From: Candidatus Burkholderia pumila
GTDB taxonomy: Bacteria > Pseudomonadota > Gammaproteobacteria > Burkholderiales > Burkholderiaceae
Assembly: GCA_001045575.1 (NCBI GenBank)
Contig: LELG01000004.1
Location: forward strand, 1 to 37,528
Direction of reading: 5' to 3'
Length of the DNA: 37,528 bases
The notes below the pieces were generated by a model. The model saw only the letters and a list, made by a program, of their open reading frames with translations. It had not been told where the DNA came from and made no database searches. Positions 17,954-27,749 of the stretch are shown here, in pieces. Numbering within the stretch: the first letter of the stretch is position 1; the number at the start of each line of letters is the position of its first letter. The position numbers and the translations under genes are program-made.

Positions 17954-19300
17954 GTGCGAATCATCAAGGACAACCGCGGCGTCGACAGCGGCACCGCAGC
18001 AGGAATCTCGGTCGAAGAACACGTTATCATGGACAAACTGGTCATCACGGGAGGCGCGAAGCTTTCCGGCGAAATCACGGTATCGGGTGCGAAGAATGCG
18101 GCGCTGCCGATTCTTTGCGCGGGTCTTCTCACGGCGGATGACGTTCATCTGTCGAATATTCCCAATCTGAAGGATGTACGCACGACGCTCGGACTGCTGC
18201 GCCAGATGGGTGTGCAGTCGGAGGTCGGCGGCGATGACCGCGTGACGCTGAACGCATCGAAGGTGGACAAACTCGTCGCGCCGTACGAGATGGTGAAAAC
18301 CATGCGTGCGTCGATCCTCGTGCTCGGCCCGCTCGTCGCGCGTTTCGGCGAGGCGAAAGTGTCGCTGCCCGGCGGCTGCGCAATCGGCGCGCGTCCGGTC
18401 GATCAGCACATCAAGGGTCTTCAGGCGATGGGCGCGGAGATCAACATCGAGCACGGCTTTATCGAAGCGCGTGCGAAGTGGCTGAAGGGCGCGCGCATCG
18501 TGACGGACATGATTACCGTGACCGGCACTGAGAATCTGCTGATGGCGGCGGTGCTCGCAGATGGCGAGACGATCATCGAAAACGCGGCGCGCGAGCCGGA
18601 AGTGACCAACCTAGCGCATCTGCTCGTGAAGATGGGCGCGAAGATCGATGGCATCGGTACGGACTGGCTCGCGATTCAGGGCGTCGACAAGCTGCATGGC
18701 GCAACGCATGACGTCGTGCCGGATCGGATCGAGGCGGGCACGTTCCTGTGCGCGGTTGCGGCGGCGGGCGGCGATGTCACGCTGCACCACGTCAACGCCA
18801 ATCTGCTCGATGCCGTCACTGCCAAGCTGCGCGAAGCGGGCGTGAACATCGAGGAAGGCGACGACTGGATGCGCGTGCGCATGAGCAAGCGTCCGGACGC
18901 GGTCAATATCCGCACGTCCGAATACCCGGCGTTCCCGACCGATATGCAGGCGCAATTCATGGCGCTTAATTCAATGGCGAACGGCACGTCGCAGGTCGTC
19001 GAGACCATTTTCGAGAACCGCTTCATGCACGTGCAGGAACTGAACCGGCTGGGCGCGAGCATCACTATCGACGGGAATACCGCGCTCGTCAGCGGTGTTG
19101 AGAAGCTGTCCGGCGCGAAAGTCATGGCCACCGATTTGCGCGCGTCCGCGAGCCTCGTCATTGCAGCAATGTGCGCGGACGGCGAGACGCTCATCGATCG
19201 TATCTATCACCTCGACCGGGGTTATGACCGCATGGAATCGAAACTGACGGCAGTCGGCGCGAACGTGCGCCGCATCAAAGGCAGCGGGGTCGAGGCATGA
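17954..19300 (+). CDS. murA: UDP-N-acetylglucosamine 1-carboxyvinyltransferase
   Basis: MurA adds enolpyruvate to UDP-GlcNAc, the first committed step of peptidoglycan synthesis in the cytoplasm. From the GTG at 17954 the protein has 448 residues, with the N-terminal leader I recall from Burkholderia homologues. An ATG at 18029 would give the shorter form starting [13 protein letters not shown] lies four bases before the GTG. The catalytic cysteine is in [16 protein letters not shown] (Cys142 by the long numbering), and the [14 protein letters not shown] start and [13 protein letters not shown] segment are intact. The stop overlaps the hisG start. Confidence 0.95.
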   Translation: MRIIKDNRGVDSGTAAGISVEEHVIMDKLVITGGAKLSGEITVSGAKNAALPILCAGLLTADDVHLSNIPNLKDVRTTLGLLRQMGVQSEVGGDDRVTLNASKVDKLVAPYEMVKTMRASILVLGPLVARFGEAKVSLPGGCAIGARPVDQHIKGLQAMGAEINIEHGFIEARAKWLKGARIVTDMITVTGTENLLMAAVLADGETIIENAAREPEVTNLAHLLVKMGAKIDGIGTDWLAIQGVDKLHGATHDVVPDRIEAGTFLCAVAAAGGDVTLHHVNANLLDAVTAKLREAGVNIEEGDDWMRVRMSKRPDAVNIRTSEYPAFPTDMQAQFMALNSMANGTSQVVETIFENRFMHVQELNRLGASITIDGNTALVSGVEKLSGAKVMATDLRASASLVIAAMCADGETLIDRIYHLDRGYDRMESKLTAVGANVRRIKGSGVEA

Positions 19301-19983
19301 GTTCGTTGCCGCAGACGTCGTCGTCCGTCGAGGCGAGCGCACCCCTCACGCTCGCTTTGTCGAAAGGGCGTATCTTCGAGGAGACCGTGCCGCTGCTCGC
19401 CGCAGCAGGCGTGCAGGTGGCCGAAGATCCCGAAAGCTCGCGCAAGCTGATTTTGCCAACCACGAATCCGAACCTGCGCGTGATCATCGTGCGCGCGACC
19501 GATGTGCCGACCTACGTCGAATACGGCGCGGCGGATTTCGGTGTCGCGGGCAAGGATGTGCTGATCGAGCACGGCGGCAGCGGTTTGTATCAGCCGATCG
19601 ATCTGAATATTGCGCGTTGCCGCGTGTCGGTGGCGGTGAAGGCGGGCTTCGACTATGAAAGCGCCGTGCGTCAAGGCGCGCGCCTGAAGATTGCGACGAA
19701 GTACACAGAAACCGCACGCCAGCACTTCGCGGCGAAGGGCGTGCACGTCGATCTAATCAAGCTCTACGGTTCGATGGAACTCGCGCCGCTCGTCGGTCTT
19801 GCGGATGCCATCGTCGATCTGGTGAGTTCGGGCGGCACGTTGCGCGCGAACAATCTCGTCGAAGTCGAAGAGATCATACAGATTTCGTCGAGGCTGGTCG
19901 TGAATCAGGCTGCACTCAAATTGAAGCGCGCGGCGCTCAAGCCGTATCTCGACGCGTTCGAACGCGCATCGACAGGAAACTAG
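19297..19983 (+). CDS. hisG: ATP phosphoribosyltransferase, short form
   Basis: HisG catalyses the first step of histidine synthesis, joining ATP and PRPP. The 228-residue length marks it as the short form, which needs the regulatory partner HisZ; hisZ is not in this window. Visible family segments are [18 protein letters not shown], the [17 protein letters not shown] segment and the PRPP-binding [14 protein letters not shown]. The ATG overlaps the murA stop (ATGA), tying the his genes to the upstream cell-envelope operon. Intact by eye. Confidence 0.95.
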   Translation: MSSLPQTSSSVEASAPLTLALSKGRIFEETVPLLAAAGVQVAEDPESSRKLILPTTNPNLRVIIVRATDVPTYVEYGAADFGVAGKDVLIEHGGSGLYQPIDLNIARCRVSVAVKAGFDYESAVRQGARLKIATKYTETARQHFAAKGVHVDLIKLYGSMELAPLVGLADAIVDLVSSGGTLRANNLVEVEEIIQISSRLVVNQAALKLKRAALKPYLDAFERASTGN

Positions 19984-20029
19984 CGCCGCCGCCACTCGCG
20001 GCGCGCCACAAGCAAAACGGATAACCAGC

Positions 20030-21352
20030 ATGTCTATCAAGATTCGCAAACTCGATTCAAGCGCCGGTGATTTCCAGAAGGCGCTCCGCGCGGTTCTCGC
20101 GTTCGAAGCGAGCGAGGATGAAGCCATCGAGCGCGCTGTCGCGCAAATTCTCGGCGATGTCAAAGTGCGCGGCGACGCCGCTGTGCTCGAATACACCAAC
20201 AAGTTCGACCGGCTGAAGGCGGAAAGCATCGCGTCGCTGGAACTGCCGTTCGCGGAGATGGAAGCGGCGCTCGAAGAGCTCGCGCCGAAACAGCGCGCGG
20301 CGCTCGAAGCAGCGGCGGCGCGCGTGCGCGGGTATCATGAGAAACAGCGCATCGAATGCGGTAGCCATAGCTGGCAATACACCGAAGCCGATGGCACCGT
20401 GCTCGGCCAGCAAGTCACGCCGCTGGATCGCGCGGGGATTTACGTGCCGGGCGGCAAGGCGGCGTATCCGTCGTCCGTGCTGATGAACGCCATTCCGGCG
20501 CGCGTCGCGGGCGTGAAGGAAATCGTGATGGTCGTGCCGACGCCCGATGGCGTCAAGAATCCGCTCGTGCTCGCGGCGGCGCTGCTCGGCGGCGTGGATC
20601 GCGTGTTCACCATCGGCGGCGCGCAGGCGGTGGCGGCGCTCGCGTACAGTACGGAAACCGTTCCGGCCGTCGACAAGATTTGTGGGCCGGGCAATGCGTA
20701 TGTCGCATCAGCGAAGCGGCGTGTTTTGGGGACCGTTGGCATCGACATGATTGCGGGCCCGTCCGAGATTCTCATCATTTGCGATGCAACGACCGATCCG
20801 CGCTGGGTCGCCATGGACCTGTTCTCGCAAGCCGAACACGACGAACTTGCGCAATCCATCCTGCTCTGCCCGGACGATAACTTCATCAAGCGCGTGGAAG
20901 ACGCGATCATCGAACTGCTTCCGTCGATGCCGCGCCGCGATGTGATTCAGCGTTCGCTCGAAGATCGCGGCGCGTTGATCAAAGTGAAGGACATGGCCGA
21001 AGTGTGCGCCATTGCGAACGAGATTGCGCCGGAGCATCTGGAGATTTCGACGCTGGACCCGCATCAATGGGCCGCGCAGATTCACAACGCCGGCGCGATG
21101 TTCCTCGGCCGATACACGAGCGAAAGCCTCGGGGATTACTGCGCGGGCCCGAACCACGTGCTGCCCACGTCGCGCACGGCGCGCTTCTCGTCGCCGCTCG
21201 GCGTGTACGACTTCATGAAGCGTTCGAGCGTGATCGAAGTGAGCGCGAACAGTGCGCAGGCGCTCGGCGAAATCGCGGCGGAACTGGCGTATGGCGAAGG
21301 TTTGCAGGCGCACGCCAAGAGCGCGGAATATCGGATGAAGAACGTCGGATGA
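20030..21352 (+). CDS. hisD: Histidinol dehydrogenase
   Basis: HisD carries out the last two oxidations, histidinol to histidine, using NAD and zinc. The 440-residue protein shows the conserved segments [43 protein letters not shown], the zinc and catalytic region LFSQAEHDE and the C-terminal GPNHVLPTS. The stop overlaps the ATG of the broken hisC gene by four bases. HisD is apparently intact, in contrast to hisC. Confidence 0.96.
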   Translation: MSIKIRKLDSSAGDFQKALRAVLAFEASEDEAIERAVAQILGDVKVRGDAAVLEYTNKFDRLKAESIASLELPFAEMEAALEELAPKQRAALEAAAARVRGYHEKQRIECGSHSWQYTEADGTVLGQQVTPLDRAGIYVPGGKAAYPSSVLMNAIPARVAGVKEIVMVVPTPDGVKNPLVLAAALLGGVDRVFTIGGAQAVAALAYSTETVPAVDKICGPGNAYVASAKRRVLGTVGIDMIAGPSEILIICDATTDPRWVAMDLFSQAEHDELAQSILLCPDDNFIKRVEDAIIELLPSMPRRDVIQRSLEDRGALIKVKDMAEVCAIANEIAPEHLEISTLDPHQWAAQIHNAGAMFLGRYTSESLGDYCAGPNHVLPTSRTARFSSPLGVYDFMKRSSVIEVSANSAQALGEIAAELAYGEGLQAHAKSAEYRMKNVG

Positions 21353-22325
21353 CCACGCCGCAAGACATCGTCCGTGCCGACGCCCTTGCGATGTCGAGCT
21401 ATCCTGTACCCGATGCCGCGGGCCTGATCAAGCTCGACGCGATGAAAAAATCCGTAAACGCTGCCCGCCGATTTTACGCAGAAACTCGGCGAGCATCTGG
21501 CGGGCGTCGCGCTGAACCGCTATCCATCGCCGCGTCCGGTGTGCAACTGCTCGCCAGATTCAAGCGCACGATGCACGTGCCCGATGCCTGCGACGGCTCG
21601 GACGAACTCATCAGCATAATGGCGACCGTGGGCGCGAAAATCGTCGCGCCGACGCCGGGTTTCGTGATGTACGAGATGTCGGCGGTGTGCGCGCATCTGG
21701 ACTTTGTCGGCGTGCCACGAAGGTTTCACGCTCGATGCCAACGCGCTGATCGAAGCCATCGAAGAACATAAACCTGCGCTCGTCTATCTCGTATACCCGA
21801 GCAACCCGACCGGCACGCTCTACGACGATGCCGATATCGAACAACGCGTGATCGCGGCAGCATTCGATAACGTCGTCATGCGCACGGTGTCGAAGCTGGG
21901 GCTGGCGGGCATCCGCCTCGGCTATATGGCCGGACGTCCTGAGTGGATCGCTCAGTTCGATAAGGTTGCTCGTCCGCCGTACAACATCAACCTGCTAACG
22001 CAGGCGACCGCCAATTTCCTGCTCGATCATCTCGACGTGCTGGATGCGCAAGCTGCCGAACTTCGTGCCCAACGCGCAAAGCTGCACGCCGATCTCAAAG
22101 CAATCTCGCAACTCATCGTTTATCCAAGCGCTGGCAATTTCATCCTCGTACGCGTTCTGGACGCAACAGCCGCTTTCGAAACCCTGCTGTCTTCCCGGGT
22201 TTTGGTAAAAAAACGTGAGTAAAATGCACGGATTGCTGGCGAATTGCCTGCGTTTGACCGTCGGAACCGCCGAAGAGAACGCGCAAATGGTCGCTGCGCT
22301 TAAAAAGCTCCCTCCTTCACGATAA
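21349..22325 (+). pseudogene. hisC: Histidinol-phosphate aminotransferase, frameshifted and internally deleted
   Basis: HisC normally transaminates imidazole acetol phosphate with PLP. Recognisable pieces lie in two frames, and I count six lesions. (1) The A run 21445-21450 shifts frame after LDAM. (2) The expected TAC codon just after it reads TAA (21555 is not involved; the TAA is at 21455-21457 in the ancestral frame). (3) GTGT near 21540 shifts frame again. (4) The residues before GSDE (usually VLLGN) are missing. (5) About five bases are lost near 21715. (6) Near 21860 a segment of roughly 27-29 residues is missing, including IDEAY, whose Asp binds the PLP ring nitrogen. Finally, the A7 run 22207-22213 throws the C-terminus ([15 protein letters not shown]) out of frame. 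The PLP lysine motif TVSKLGLAG remains. It cannot give a working enzyme. Confidence 0.95.
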
Positions 22326-22341
22326 ATCTCAAGGAATCACC

Positions 22342-22929
22342 ATGCGCATTGCGGAAGTCGTTCGCAACACCAGCGAAACGCAGATCCGTGTGAAGCTCGA
22401 TCTGGACGGTACCGGTAAGCAGAAGCTTGCCACCGGCGTCCCATTACTCGATCACATGCTCGACCAGATCGCCCGTCACGGGCTCATCGATCTCGACATC
22501 GAAGCGCATGGCGACCTGCATATTGACGATCACCATACCGTCGAAGATACCGGCATCACGTTCGGCATGGCGGTGGCGAAGGCCGTCGGCGACTGTAAGG
22601 GCATTCGCCGTTACGGCCACGCGTACGTGCCGCTGGATGAAGCGCTATCGCGCGTGGTCATCGACTTTTCGGGGCGGCCGGGACTTGAGTTCCAGGTGCC
22701 ATTCACGCGCGCGCGCATCGGCATGTTCGATGTCGATCTGAGCATCGAATTCTTCCGTGGCTTCGTGAATCACGCGGGCGTGACGCTGCACATCGACAAT
22801 CTGCGCGGCCTCAATGCGCATCATCAGCTCGAAACCGTGTTCAAGGCGTTCGGGCGCGCGCTGCGCATGGCGTGCCAACTCGACGAGCGTGCGGCGGGGC
22901 AGATTCCGTCGACCAAAGACAGCCTTTGA
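22342..22929 (+). CDS. hisB: Imidazoleglycerol-phosphate dehydratase
   Basis: HisB (single-function form) removes water from imidazole glycerol phosphate. The 195-residue protein has the two metal-binding signatures, [15 protein letters not shown] and the later [14 protein letters not shown] to [17 protein letters not shown] region. AAGGA precedes the ATG by seven bases. It follows the hisC pseudogene by 16 bases and appears intact. Confidence 0.96.
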   Translation: MRIAEVVRNTSETQIRVKLDLDGTGKQKLATGVPLLDHMLDQIARHGLIDLDIEAHGDLHIDDHHTVEDTGITFGMAVAKAVGDCKGIRRYGHAYVPLDEALSRVVIDFSGRPGLEFQVPFTRARIGMFDVDLSIEFFRGFVNHAGVTLHIDNLRGLNAHHQLETVFKAFGRALRMACQLDERAAGQIPSTKDSL

Positions 22930-22977
22930 GCTGTCCGACCTGATTCGGCGCTGTATTGCGATGGCGTCGGAGAAAAG

Positions 22978-23598
22978 ATGGATCTGTTCAAGTCGTTTAT
23001 CTCTCTGCTCGCGCTGATCAACCCGATCGGCGCGATACCGTTTTTTCTTAGTCTCACTCAGCAGCAAAGCGAACTCGAAAGACGCAACACGATTCGCGTC
23101 GCCAGTATTTCGGTGTTTTGCGTGATCGCGGTGACGGCGCTGCTCGGACAGCAGATCATCACGTTCTTCGGAATTTCGGTCGGATCGTTCGAAGTCGGCG
23201 GCGGCATCATCATGTTGCTGATGGCGATCAGCATGTTGAACGCGCAAGTCGGCAACGCGCGGTCGACGCCGGAAGAGCGCATGGAAGCCGAGGCGCGCAA
23301 TAGCATCGCGGTCGTGCCGCTAGCGATTCCGCTGCTCACCGGGCCGGGATCGATCAGTACGGTGATCGTTTATGCTTCCAATGCGCAGCACTGGTACGAC
23401 CGCTTCGGGCTGGTCGTGCTGGGCGCGATCATCGCAGCGCTGTGCTTCGGCGCGCTGAATCTCGCCGAACCGATCGCGCGCGTGGTCGGGCGCACGGGAA
23501 TCAATATCGGCACGCGTCTGATGGGTTTGATGTTGTCCGCGCTGGCGGTGGAGTTCATCGTCAACGGGTTGAAGGCCTTGATGCCATCTTTGAAATGA
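22978..23598 (+). CDS. marC: MarC family integral membrane protein
   Basis: This 206-residue inner-membrane protein of the MarC/YhcE family has about six hydrophobic segments, with conserved [16 protein letters not shown] near the start and [15 protein letters not shown] in the middle. Its biochemical role is unknown; the E. coli name came from the mar locus, but a drug-resistance role was not upheld. The gene sits inside the histidine operon between hisB and hisH, a placement I associate with Burkholderia. Its stop overlaps the hisH ATG, so it is co-translated with hisH. Confidence 0.9.
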   Translation: MDLFKSFISLLALINPIGAIPFFLSLTQQQSELERRNTIRVASISVFCVIAVTALLGQQIITFFGISVGSFEVGGGIIMLLMAISMLNAQVGNARSTPEERMEAEARNSIAVVPLAIPLLTGPGSISTVIVYASNAQHWYDRFGLVVLGAIIAALCFGALNLAEPIARVVGRTGINIGTRLMGLMLSALAVEFIVNGLKALMPSLK

Positions 23599-24236
23599 AA
23601 ACTTCGATTGCGATTGTTGATTACGGAATGGGCAACCTGCGTTCGGTGTATCAGGCGCTGAAGAAGGCCGCGCCTGAAGCGGACGTGGCGATCGTCGATC
23701 AGCCGCAGGGCATCGGGACGGCAGACCGCATCGTGTTGCCCGGCCAAGGTGCGATGCGCGACTGCATGAGCCATCTCGGCGAATCCGGCCTTCAGGAAGC
23801 GGTGATGCAGGCCGCCCGCGAAAAGCCAATGCTCTGCGTGTGCATCGGCGAGCAAATGCTGTTCAACTGGAGCGAAGAGGGCGACACAAAGGGGCTCGGC
23901 CTGCTGCCCGGCAAAGTGGTGCGTTTCCAGCTCGACGGCATGCTTCAGGACGACGGCTCGCTCTTCAAGGTGCCGCAAATGGGCTGGAACCGCGTGCATC
24001 AGACGCAAAATCACGTGATGTGGGACGGCGTAGCGGACGGCGCGTTCTTCTACTTCGTGCACAGCTACTACGTCGTGCCGGAAAACGCGGCGCACACGTC
24101 GTGCGAAACGACGTACGGCAGCCCGTTCACGTCGGCTGTTGCGCGCGACAATATCTTTGCGACCCAATTTCATCCGGAAAAAAGCGCGGACGCCGGATTG
24201 CGACTTTATCGCAATTTCATGCACTGGAATCCGTAA
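23595..24236 (+). CDS. hisH: Imidazole glycerol phosphate synthase glutaminase subunit
   Basis: HisH hydrolyses glutamine and passes ammonia to HisF. The 213-residue class I amidotransferase starts [18 protein letters not shown], and its C-terminal triad part is visible in [13 protein letters not shown]. The nucleophile is Cys83 in LCVCIGEQ. The usual motif is G-x-C-x-G, but here the first Gly is Cys81 (codon TGC, one base from GGC). This may weaken the oxyanion loop. The reading frame is otherwise complete, and the ATG overlaps the marC stop. hisA follows after 141 bases, with no clear promoter seen. Confidence 0.93.
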   Translation: MKTSIAIVDYGMGNLRSVYQALKKAAPEADVAIVDQPQGIGTADRIVLPGQGAMRDCMSHLGESGLQEAVMQAAREKPMLCVCIGEQMLFNWSEEGDTKGLGLLPGKVVRFQLDGMLQDDGSLFKVPQMGWNRVHQTQNHVMWDGVADGAFFYFVHSYYVVPENAAHTSCETTYGSPFTSAVARDNIFATQFHPEKSADAGLRLYRNFMHWNP

Positions 24237-24377
24237 AAACGCTAGCGTTCAGCGCGATCAGACGGGCTAATGAGCGTTGCAAGACTTGTACTACACTAGC
24301 GAAACGGCCCCGGATGCGCCCTGAGAGACCGCACGGACGCCGTTTCAATCAACTTCACCAGAAAATAAGTGATACCT

Positions 24378-25133
24378 ATGCTGCTCATTCCGGCCATCGA
24401 TCTTAAAGACGGTCAATGCGTGCGCCTCAAACAAGGCGATATGGACCAGGCGACCGTTTTTTCCGAAGATTCGGCAGCAATGGCCCGATATTGGATCGAT
24501 CGCGGCGCGCGTCGGCTGCATCTGGTCGACCTGAACGGCGCCTTCGCCGGCAAGCCGCGCAACGGCGACGTCATCCGCGCGATCATCGAAGAAGTCGGCT
24601 CCGAAATTCCGGTGCAACTGGGTGGTGGCATCCGCGATCTGGAAACCATCGAACGCTATCTGGACGACGGTTTGTCGTACGTGATCATCGGCACGGCGGC
24701 GGTGAAGAATCCCGGTTTCCTGCATGATGCGTGCAGCGCGTTCGGCGGGCATATCATCGTCGGTCTGGATGCGAAGGACGGCAAAGTGGCCACGGACGGC
24801 TGGAGCAAGCTGACCGGTCACGAAGTCCTCGACCTCGCGCGCAAGTTCGAGGACTACGGCTGCGAATCGATCATCTATACGGATATCGGCCGCGACGGCA
24901 TGCTTCAGGGCATCAATATCGAAGCGACGGTGAAGCTGGCGCAGGCGGTGAAGCTTGCGGTGATCGTAAGCGGCGGGCTGTCGAATATCGCGGACATCGA
25001 ATCGCTGTGCGAAGTCGAGGACGAAGGCATCGAAGGCGTGATCTGCGGCCGCGCAATCTACTCCGGCGATCTCGATTTCGAGACCGCGCAATCGCACGCC
25101 GACGCTCTCCGCGAACCGGACGGCGCGGCGTAA
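24378..25133 (+). CDS. hisA: ProFAR isomerase
   Basis: HisA opens the ribose ring of ProFAR to give PRFAR, the substrate of HisF/HisH. The 251-residue TIM barrel begins [17 protein letters not shown], with the catalytic Asp in AIDLKDG and the phosphate sites VQLGGGIRD and [20 protein letters not shown] carries the second catalytic Asp. I chose the ATG at 24378; a GTG at 24369 would add three residues. Intact. Confidence 0.95.
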   Translation: MLLIPAIDLKDGQCVRLKQGDMDQATVFSEDSAAMARYWIDRGARRLHLVDLNGAFAGKPRNGDVIRAIIEEVGSEIPVQLGGGIRDLETIERYLDDGLSYVIIGTAAVKNPGFLHDACSAFGGHIIVGLDAKDGKVATDGWSKLTGHEVLDLARKFEDYGCESIIYTDIGRDGMLQGINIEATVKLAQAVKLAVIVSGGLSNIADIESLCEVEDEGIEGVICGRAIYSGDLDFETAQSHADALREPDGAA

Positions 25134-25165
25134 CGCGAAACGGAACGCTCTCGCGGCGCGAGCAT

Positions 25166-25195
25166 GGCCGGGCGGTTTTTAACCGCCTTCCGGCC
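25166..25195. repeat. Stable hairpin between hisA and hisF
   Basis: GGCCGG pairs with CCGGCC (25166-25171 with 25190-25195) and GCGGTT pairs with AACCGC (25172-25177 with 25181-25186), leaving a TTT loop and a three-base bulge. There is no T run after the stem on the plus strand, so it is not a standard terminator. It could protect mRNA or slow transcription inside the his operon. Confidence 0.55.
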
Positions 25196-25220
25196 GCAAC
25201 ATTTGGCATCAGATCAGAAC

Positions 25221-25994
25221 ATGGCTCTCGCTAAACGCATCATCCCTTGTCTCGACGTGACCGCTGGGCGCGTCGTGAAGGGCGTCAATTTCGTCGAACT
25301 GCGCGACGCGGGCGATCCCGTCGAAATCGCGCGCCGTTACGACGATCAGGGCGCGGACGAACTCACCTTTCTCGATATTACCGCGACATCCGATCAACGC
25401 GATCTGATTCTGCCGATCATCGAGGCGGTCGCGTCGCAAGTGTTCATTCCGCTGACGGTCGGTGGCGGCGTGCGCGCCATCGAAGAGGTGCGGCTGCTGC
25501 TGAACGCGGGCGCGGACAAGATCAGCATGAATTCGTCGGCGGTGGCGAATCCGCAGCTCGTACGCGATGCATCGGACAAGCATGGGTCGCAGTGCATCGT
25601 CGTGGCGATCGATGCGAAGCGCGTGTCGGCCGAAGGCGAAACGCCGCGCTGGGAAGTATTCACGCACGGCGGCCGTAAAGCGACGGGCATCGACACGATC
25701 GAATGGGCGCGCAAGATGGCCGATTTCGGCGCGGGCGAAATCTTGCTCACGAGCATGGACCGCGATGGCACGAAATCGGGCTTCGATCTGGCGCTGACGC
25801 GCGCCGTGTCGGATGCGGTGCCGGTGCCGGTGATCGCATCGGGCGGCGTCGGGTCGCTCAAGCATCTGGCCGATGGCATCACCGAAGGCCATGCGGATGC
25901 CGTGCTCGCCGCGAGCATCTTCCACTATGGCGAGCACACGGTCGGCGAAGCGAAGCGCTTCATGGCCGATCACGGCATTTCGGTGAGGGCGTAA
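25221..25994 (+). CDS. hisF: Imidazole glycerol phosphate synthase cyclase subunit
   Basis: HisF uses ammonia from HisH to turn PRFAR into imidazole glycerol phosphate and AICAR. The 257-residue TIM barrel starts [20 protein letters not shown] with the catalytic Asp in CLDV. It continues with [11 protein letters not shown] and ends with the second catalytic region [15 protein letters not shown] and VIASGGVGS. The ATG at 25221 is preferred to an upstream in-frame start at 25164 that would cross the hairpin. hisI starts three bases after its stop. Confidence 0.96.
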   Translation: MALAKRIIPCLDVTAGRVVKGVNFVELRDAGDPVEIARRYDDQGADELTFLDITATSDQRDLILPIIEAVASQVFIPLTVGGGVRAIEEVRLLLNAGADKISMNSSAVANPQLVRDASDKHGSQCIVVAIDAKRVSAEGETPRWEVFTHGGRKATGIDTIEWARKMADFGAGEILLTSMDRDGTKSGFDLALTRAVSDAVPVPVIASGGVGSLKHLADGITEGHADAVLAASIFHYGEHTVGEAKRFMADHGISVRA

Positions 25995-25997
25995 GGC

Positions 25998-26765
25998 ATG
26001 AGCGATCAAACCTGGCTCGGCAAAGTGAAGTGGGACGCGAACGGCCTTGTGCCCGTGATCGCGCAGGAACATTTGACCAACGACGTGCTGATGTTCGCGT
26101 GGATGAACCGCGAGGCATTGGCGAAAACCATCGAACTGAAACGCGCGGTGTATTTTTCGCGCTCGCGTCAGCGGCTATGGTTCAAGGGCGAAGAATCGAG
26201 GCGCGTACAGCACGTGCACGACGTTCGCCTCGATTGCGATGAAGACGTTGTGCTGCTCAAGGTCGAGCAAGTGTCGGGGATCGCGTGCCACACAGGCCGC
26301 CATTCCTGCTTTTTCCAGAAATTCGAAGGCACGGCGGAAAACGGCGAGTGGGTTGCCGTCGAGCCGGTCCTGAAAGACCCCGAAAAAAATCTACAAATGA
26401 CGCAAGCCACTACGTTGGACACGCTGCTGCGACTCGCCGCCGTCATCGATAGCCGCAAGCGCGACGACCCGGAACAAAGCTACGTTTCCCGACTCTTTCA
26501 CAAAGGTGACGACGCGGTCCTGAAGAAGATCGGCGAGGAAGCGACGGAAGTCGTGCTAGCCGCGAAGGACGCACGTCACGGCGGCGCGCCCAAGGCGCTC
26601 GTCGGCGAAGTCGCCGATTTGTGGTTTCATTGTCTCGTGATGCTGTCGCATTTCGACCTGAGCCCCGCCGATGTCGTCGCGGAACTAGAACGGCGCGGAG
26701 GGCTGTCGGGGATCGAAGAGAAAGCGCTGCGCAAATCGCGCGAGCGCGAGCAGAACGGCGGCTGA
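25998..26765 (+). CDS. hisI-hisE: Fused phosphoribosyl-AMP cyclohydrolase / phosphoribosyl-ATP pyrophosphatase
   Basis: The N-terminal ~133 residues are HisI, which opens the purine ring of PR-AMP; the zinc region [13 protein letters not shown] is present. Residues from 134 (Met, ATG at 26397) are HisE, the PR-ATP pyrophosphatase, with [16 protein letters not shown] and [13 protein letters not shown]. In Burkholderia as I recall them, these are two genes overlapping at ATGA, with HisI ending in IYK. Here seven A's at 26383-26389 keep the frame open. Removing one A would give PEKIYK followed by TGA, overlapping the ATG. So a single-base insertion probably joined two genes in frame. HisI also shows ESRR where ESGH is usual (Arg68), at a strongly conserved glycine. 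HisE could still be made separately from its own ATG. Confidence 0.9.
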   Translation: MSDQTWLGKVKWDANGLVPVIAQEHLTNDVLMFAWMNREALAKTIELKRAVYFSRSRQRLWFKGEESRRVQHVHDVRLDCDEDVVLLKVEQVSGIACHTGRHSCFFQKFEGTAENGEWVAVEPVLKDPEKNLQMTQATTLDTLLRLAAVIDSRKRDDPEQSYVSRLFHKGDDAVLKKIGEEATEVVLAAKDARHGGAPKALVGEVADLWFHCLVMLSHFDLSPADVVAELERRGGLSGIEEKALRKSREREQNGG

Positions 26766-26804
26766 TCGGGCGTTCCGTTATCGCCAAGCGCGAAGGAGGC
26801 ACGT

Positions 26805-27198
26805 ATAAACCGGCCTTACGAACCGTATCCGCTGCCCGTCATGCAGGAGTCGAGCGATCCGCGCAACATGCGGACGTTTAGGCACATTCTTTATTCGCTG
26901 TACGCCATCTACTGGCTGTCCGGCGGGCTGACGGGGCTCGTCGCCATTAGCCTCAACTATGTGAAGCGCGGCGACGCCGTCGGCACACAGTACGAGGACC
27001 ACTTCACCTGGCAGATTCGCACTTTCTGGTGGTTGGTGTTGGGGCATATCGTCGGCTTCGCCCTGATCTGGGTGCTCGGACTCCGGACTCGGCTTCCTGA
27101 TTCTCGGCACGGTGTGGATCTGGATGCTGTATAGCATCATCAAGGGCTGGCTGTATCTCTACGAAAACAAAACGCTCGATCCACAAGCGTGGTTCTGA
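26805..27198 (+). pseudogene. Small two-helix membrane protein (DUF4870-like), start lost and frameshifted
   Basis: The frame reads NRPYEPYPLPVMQESSDP, then a hydrophobic helix (ILYSLYAIYWLSGGL), then NYVKRGDAVG and a second helix. GGAGG at 26796-26800 is correctly spaced from 26805, where ATA stands in place of an expected ATG. Near 27080 a repeat of the type GGACTCCGGACTCGG shifts the frame. The lost part continues as LGFLILGTVW, then IIKGWLYLYENK and a TGA at 27196-27198. A shortened product from the ATG at 26841 is possible. I recall similar small membrane proteins between hisE and the HIT gene in Burkholderia. Function unknown. Confidence 0.75.
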
Positions 27199-27229
27199 GC
27201 ACTCCCTTTCAGGGGACACAGGAAAATCC

Positions 27230-27592
27230 ATGATCCAAGACAACTGTATTTTCTGCAAAATCGCCAACGGGAAGATTTCGAGCACGAAAATCTATGAAGA
27301 CGACGAATTTCTCGCCTTCAACGATATCAACCCGGCCGCGCCGGTTCACGTGCTCGTAACCCCCAAAAAACATATCGAAACGCTGTCGCACACCACGGAA
27401 AGCGACGCGCCTCTGCTTGGTAGAATGGTGAGTCTGGTCAGCCGTTTGGCGAAAGACCTTGGCGTCGCGTACACGGGTGGGGATACCGGTTTCCGCACGG
27501 TCATCAATACCGGTCCCGGTGGCGGGCAAGAAGTGTATCACATTCACGCGCATTTGCTCGCCGGGGCGCGTCCCTGGAAGCGAATGGGCTGA
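27230..27592 (+). CDS. hinT: HIT-family nucleotide hydrolase (HinT-like)
   Basis: This 120-residue cytoplasmic protein of the histidine-triad family probably hydrolyses purine nucleoside phosphoramidates. It starts DNCIFCKIANGKISSTKIYE with the zinc-type CxxC near the N-terminus, and the triad is visible as HIHAHLLAG near the C-terminus. AGGGG lies upstream of the ATG. It sits between the broken membrane-protein gene and tatA. The 157 bases after it up to tatA hold nothing I can identify. Confidence 0.93.
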   Translation: MIQDNCIFCKIANGKISSTKIYEDDEFLAFNDINPAAPVHVLVTPKKHIETLSHTTESDAPLLGRMVSLVSRLAKDLGVAYTGGDTGFRTVINTGPGGGQEVYHIHAHLLAGARPWKRMG

Positions 27593-27749
27593 TGCAACGA
27601 ATTTCTTGGCGTGCACCTTTTCCATGAAATATTTTGGACGCGCAAAATCAGTATTGAAAGCTAAAGCGAAAGTGTTTTGGCTCTGGCTGCAAGGCCGATT
27701 CATCGTCGCGACCGGGGCGTCGCGGTGAAATCACGGAGAGTTTTCATTC

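Noticed and set aside
24237-24377. Promoter before hisA
   Set aside because: TTGCAA and TTGTAC occur, but no -10 is correctly spaced; not strong enough to list.
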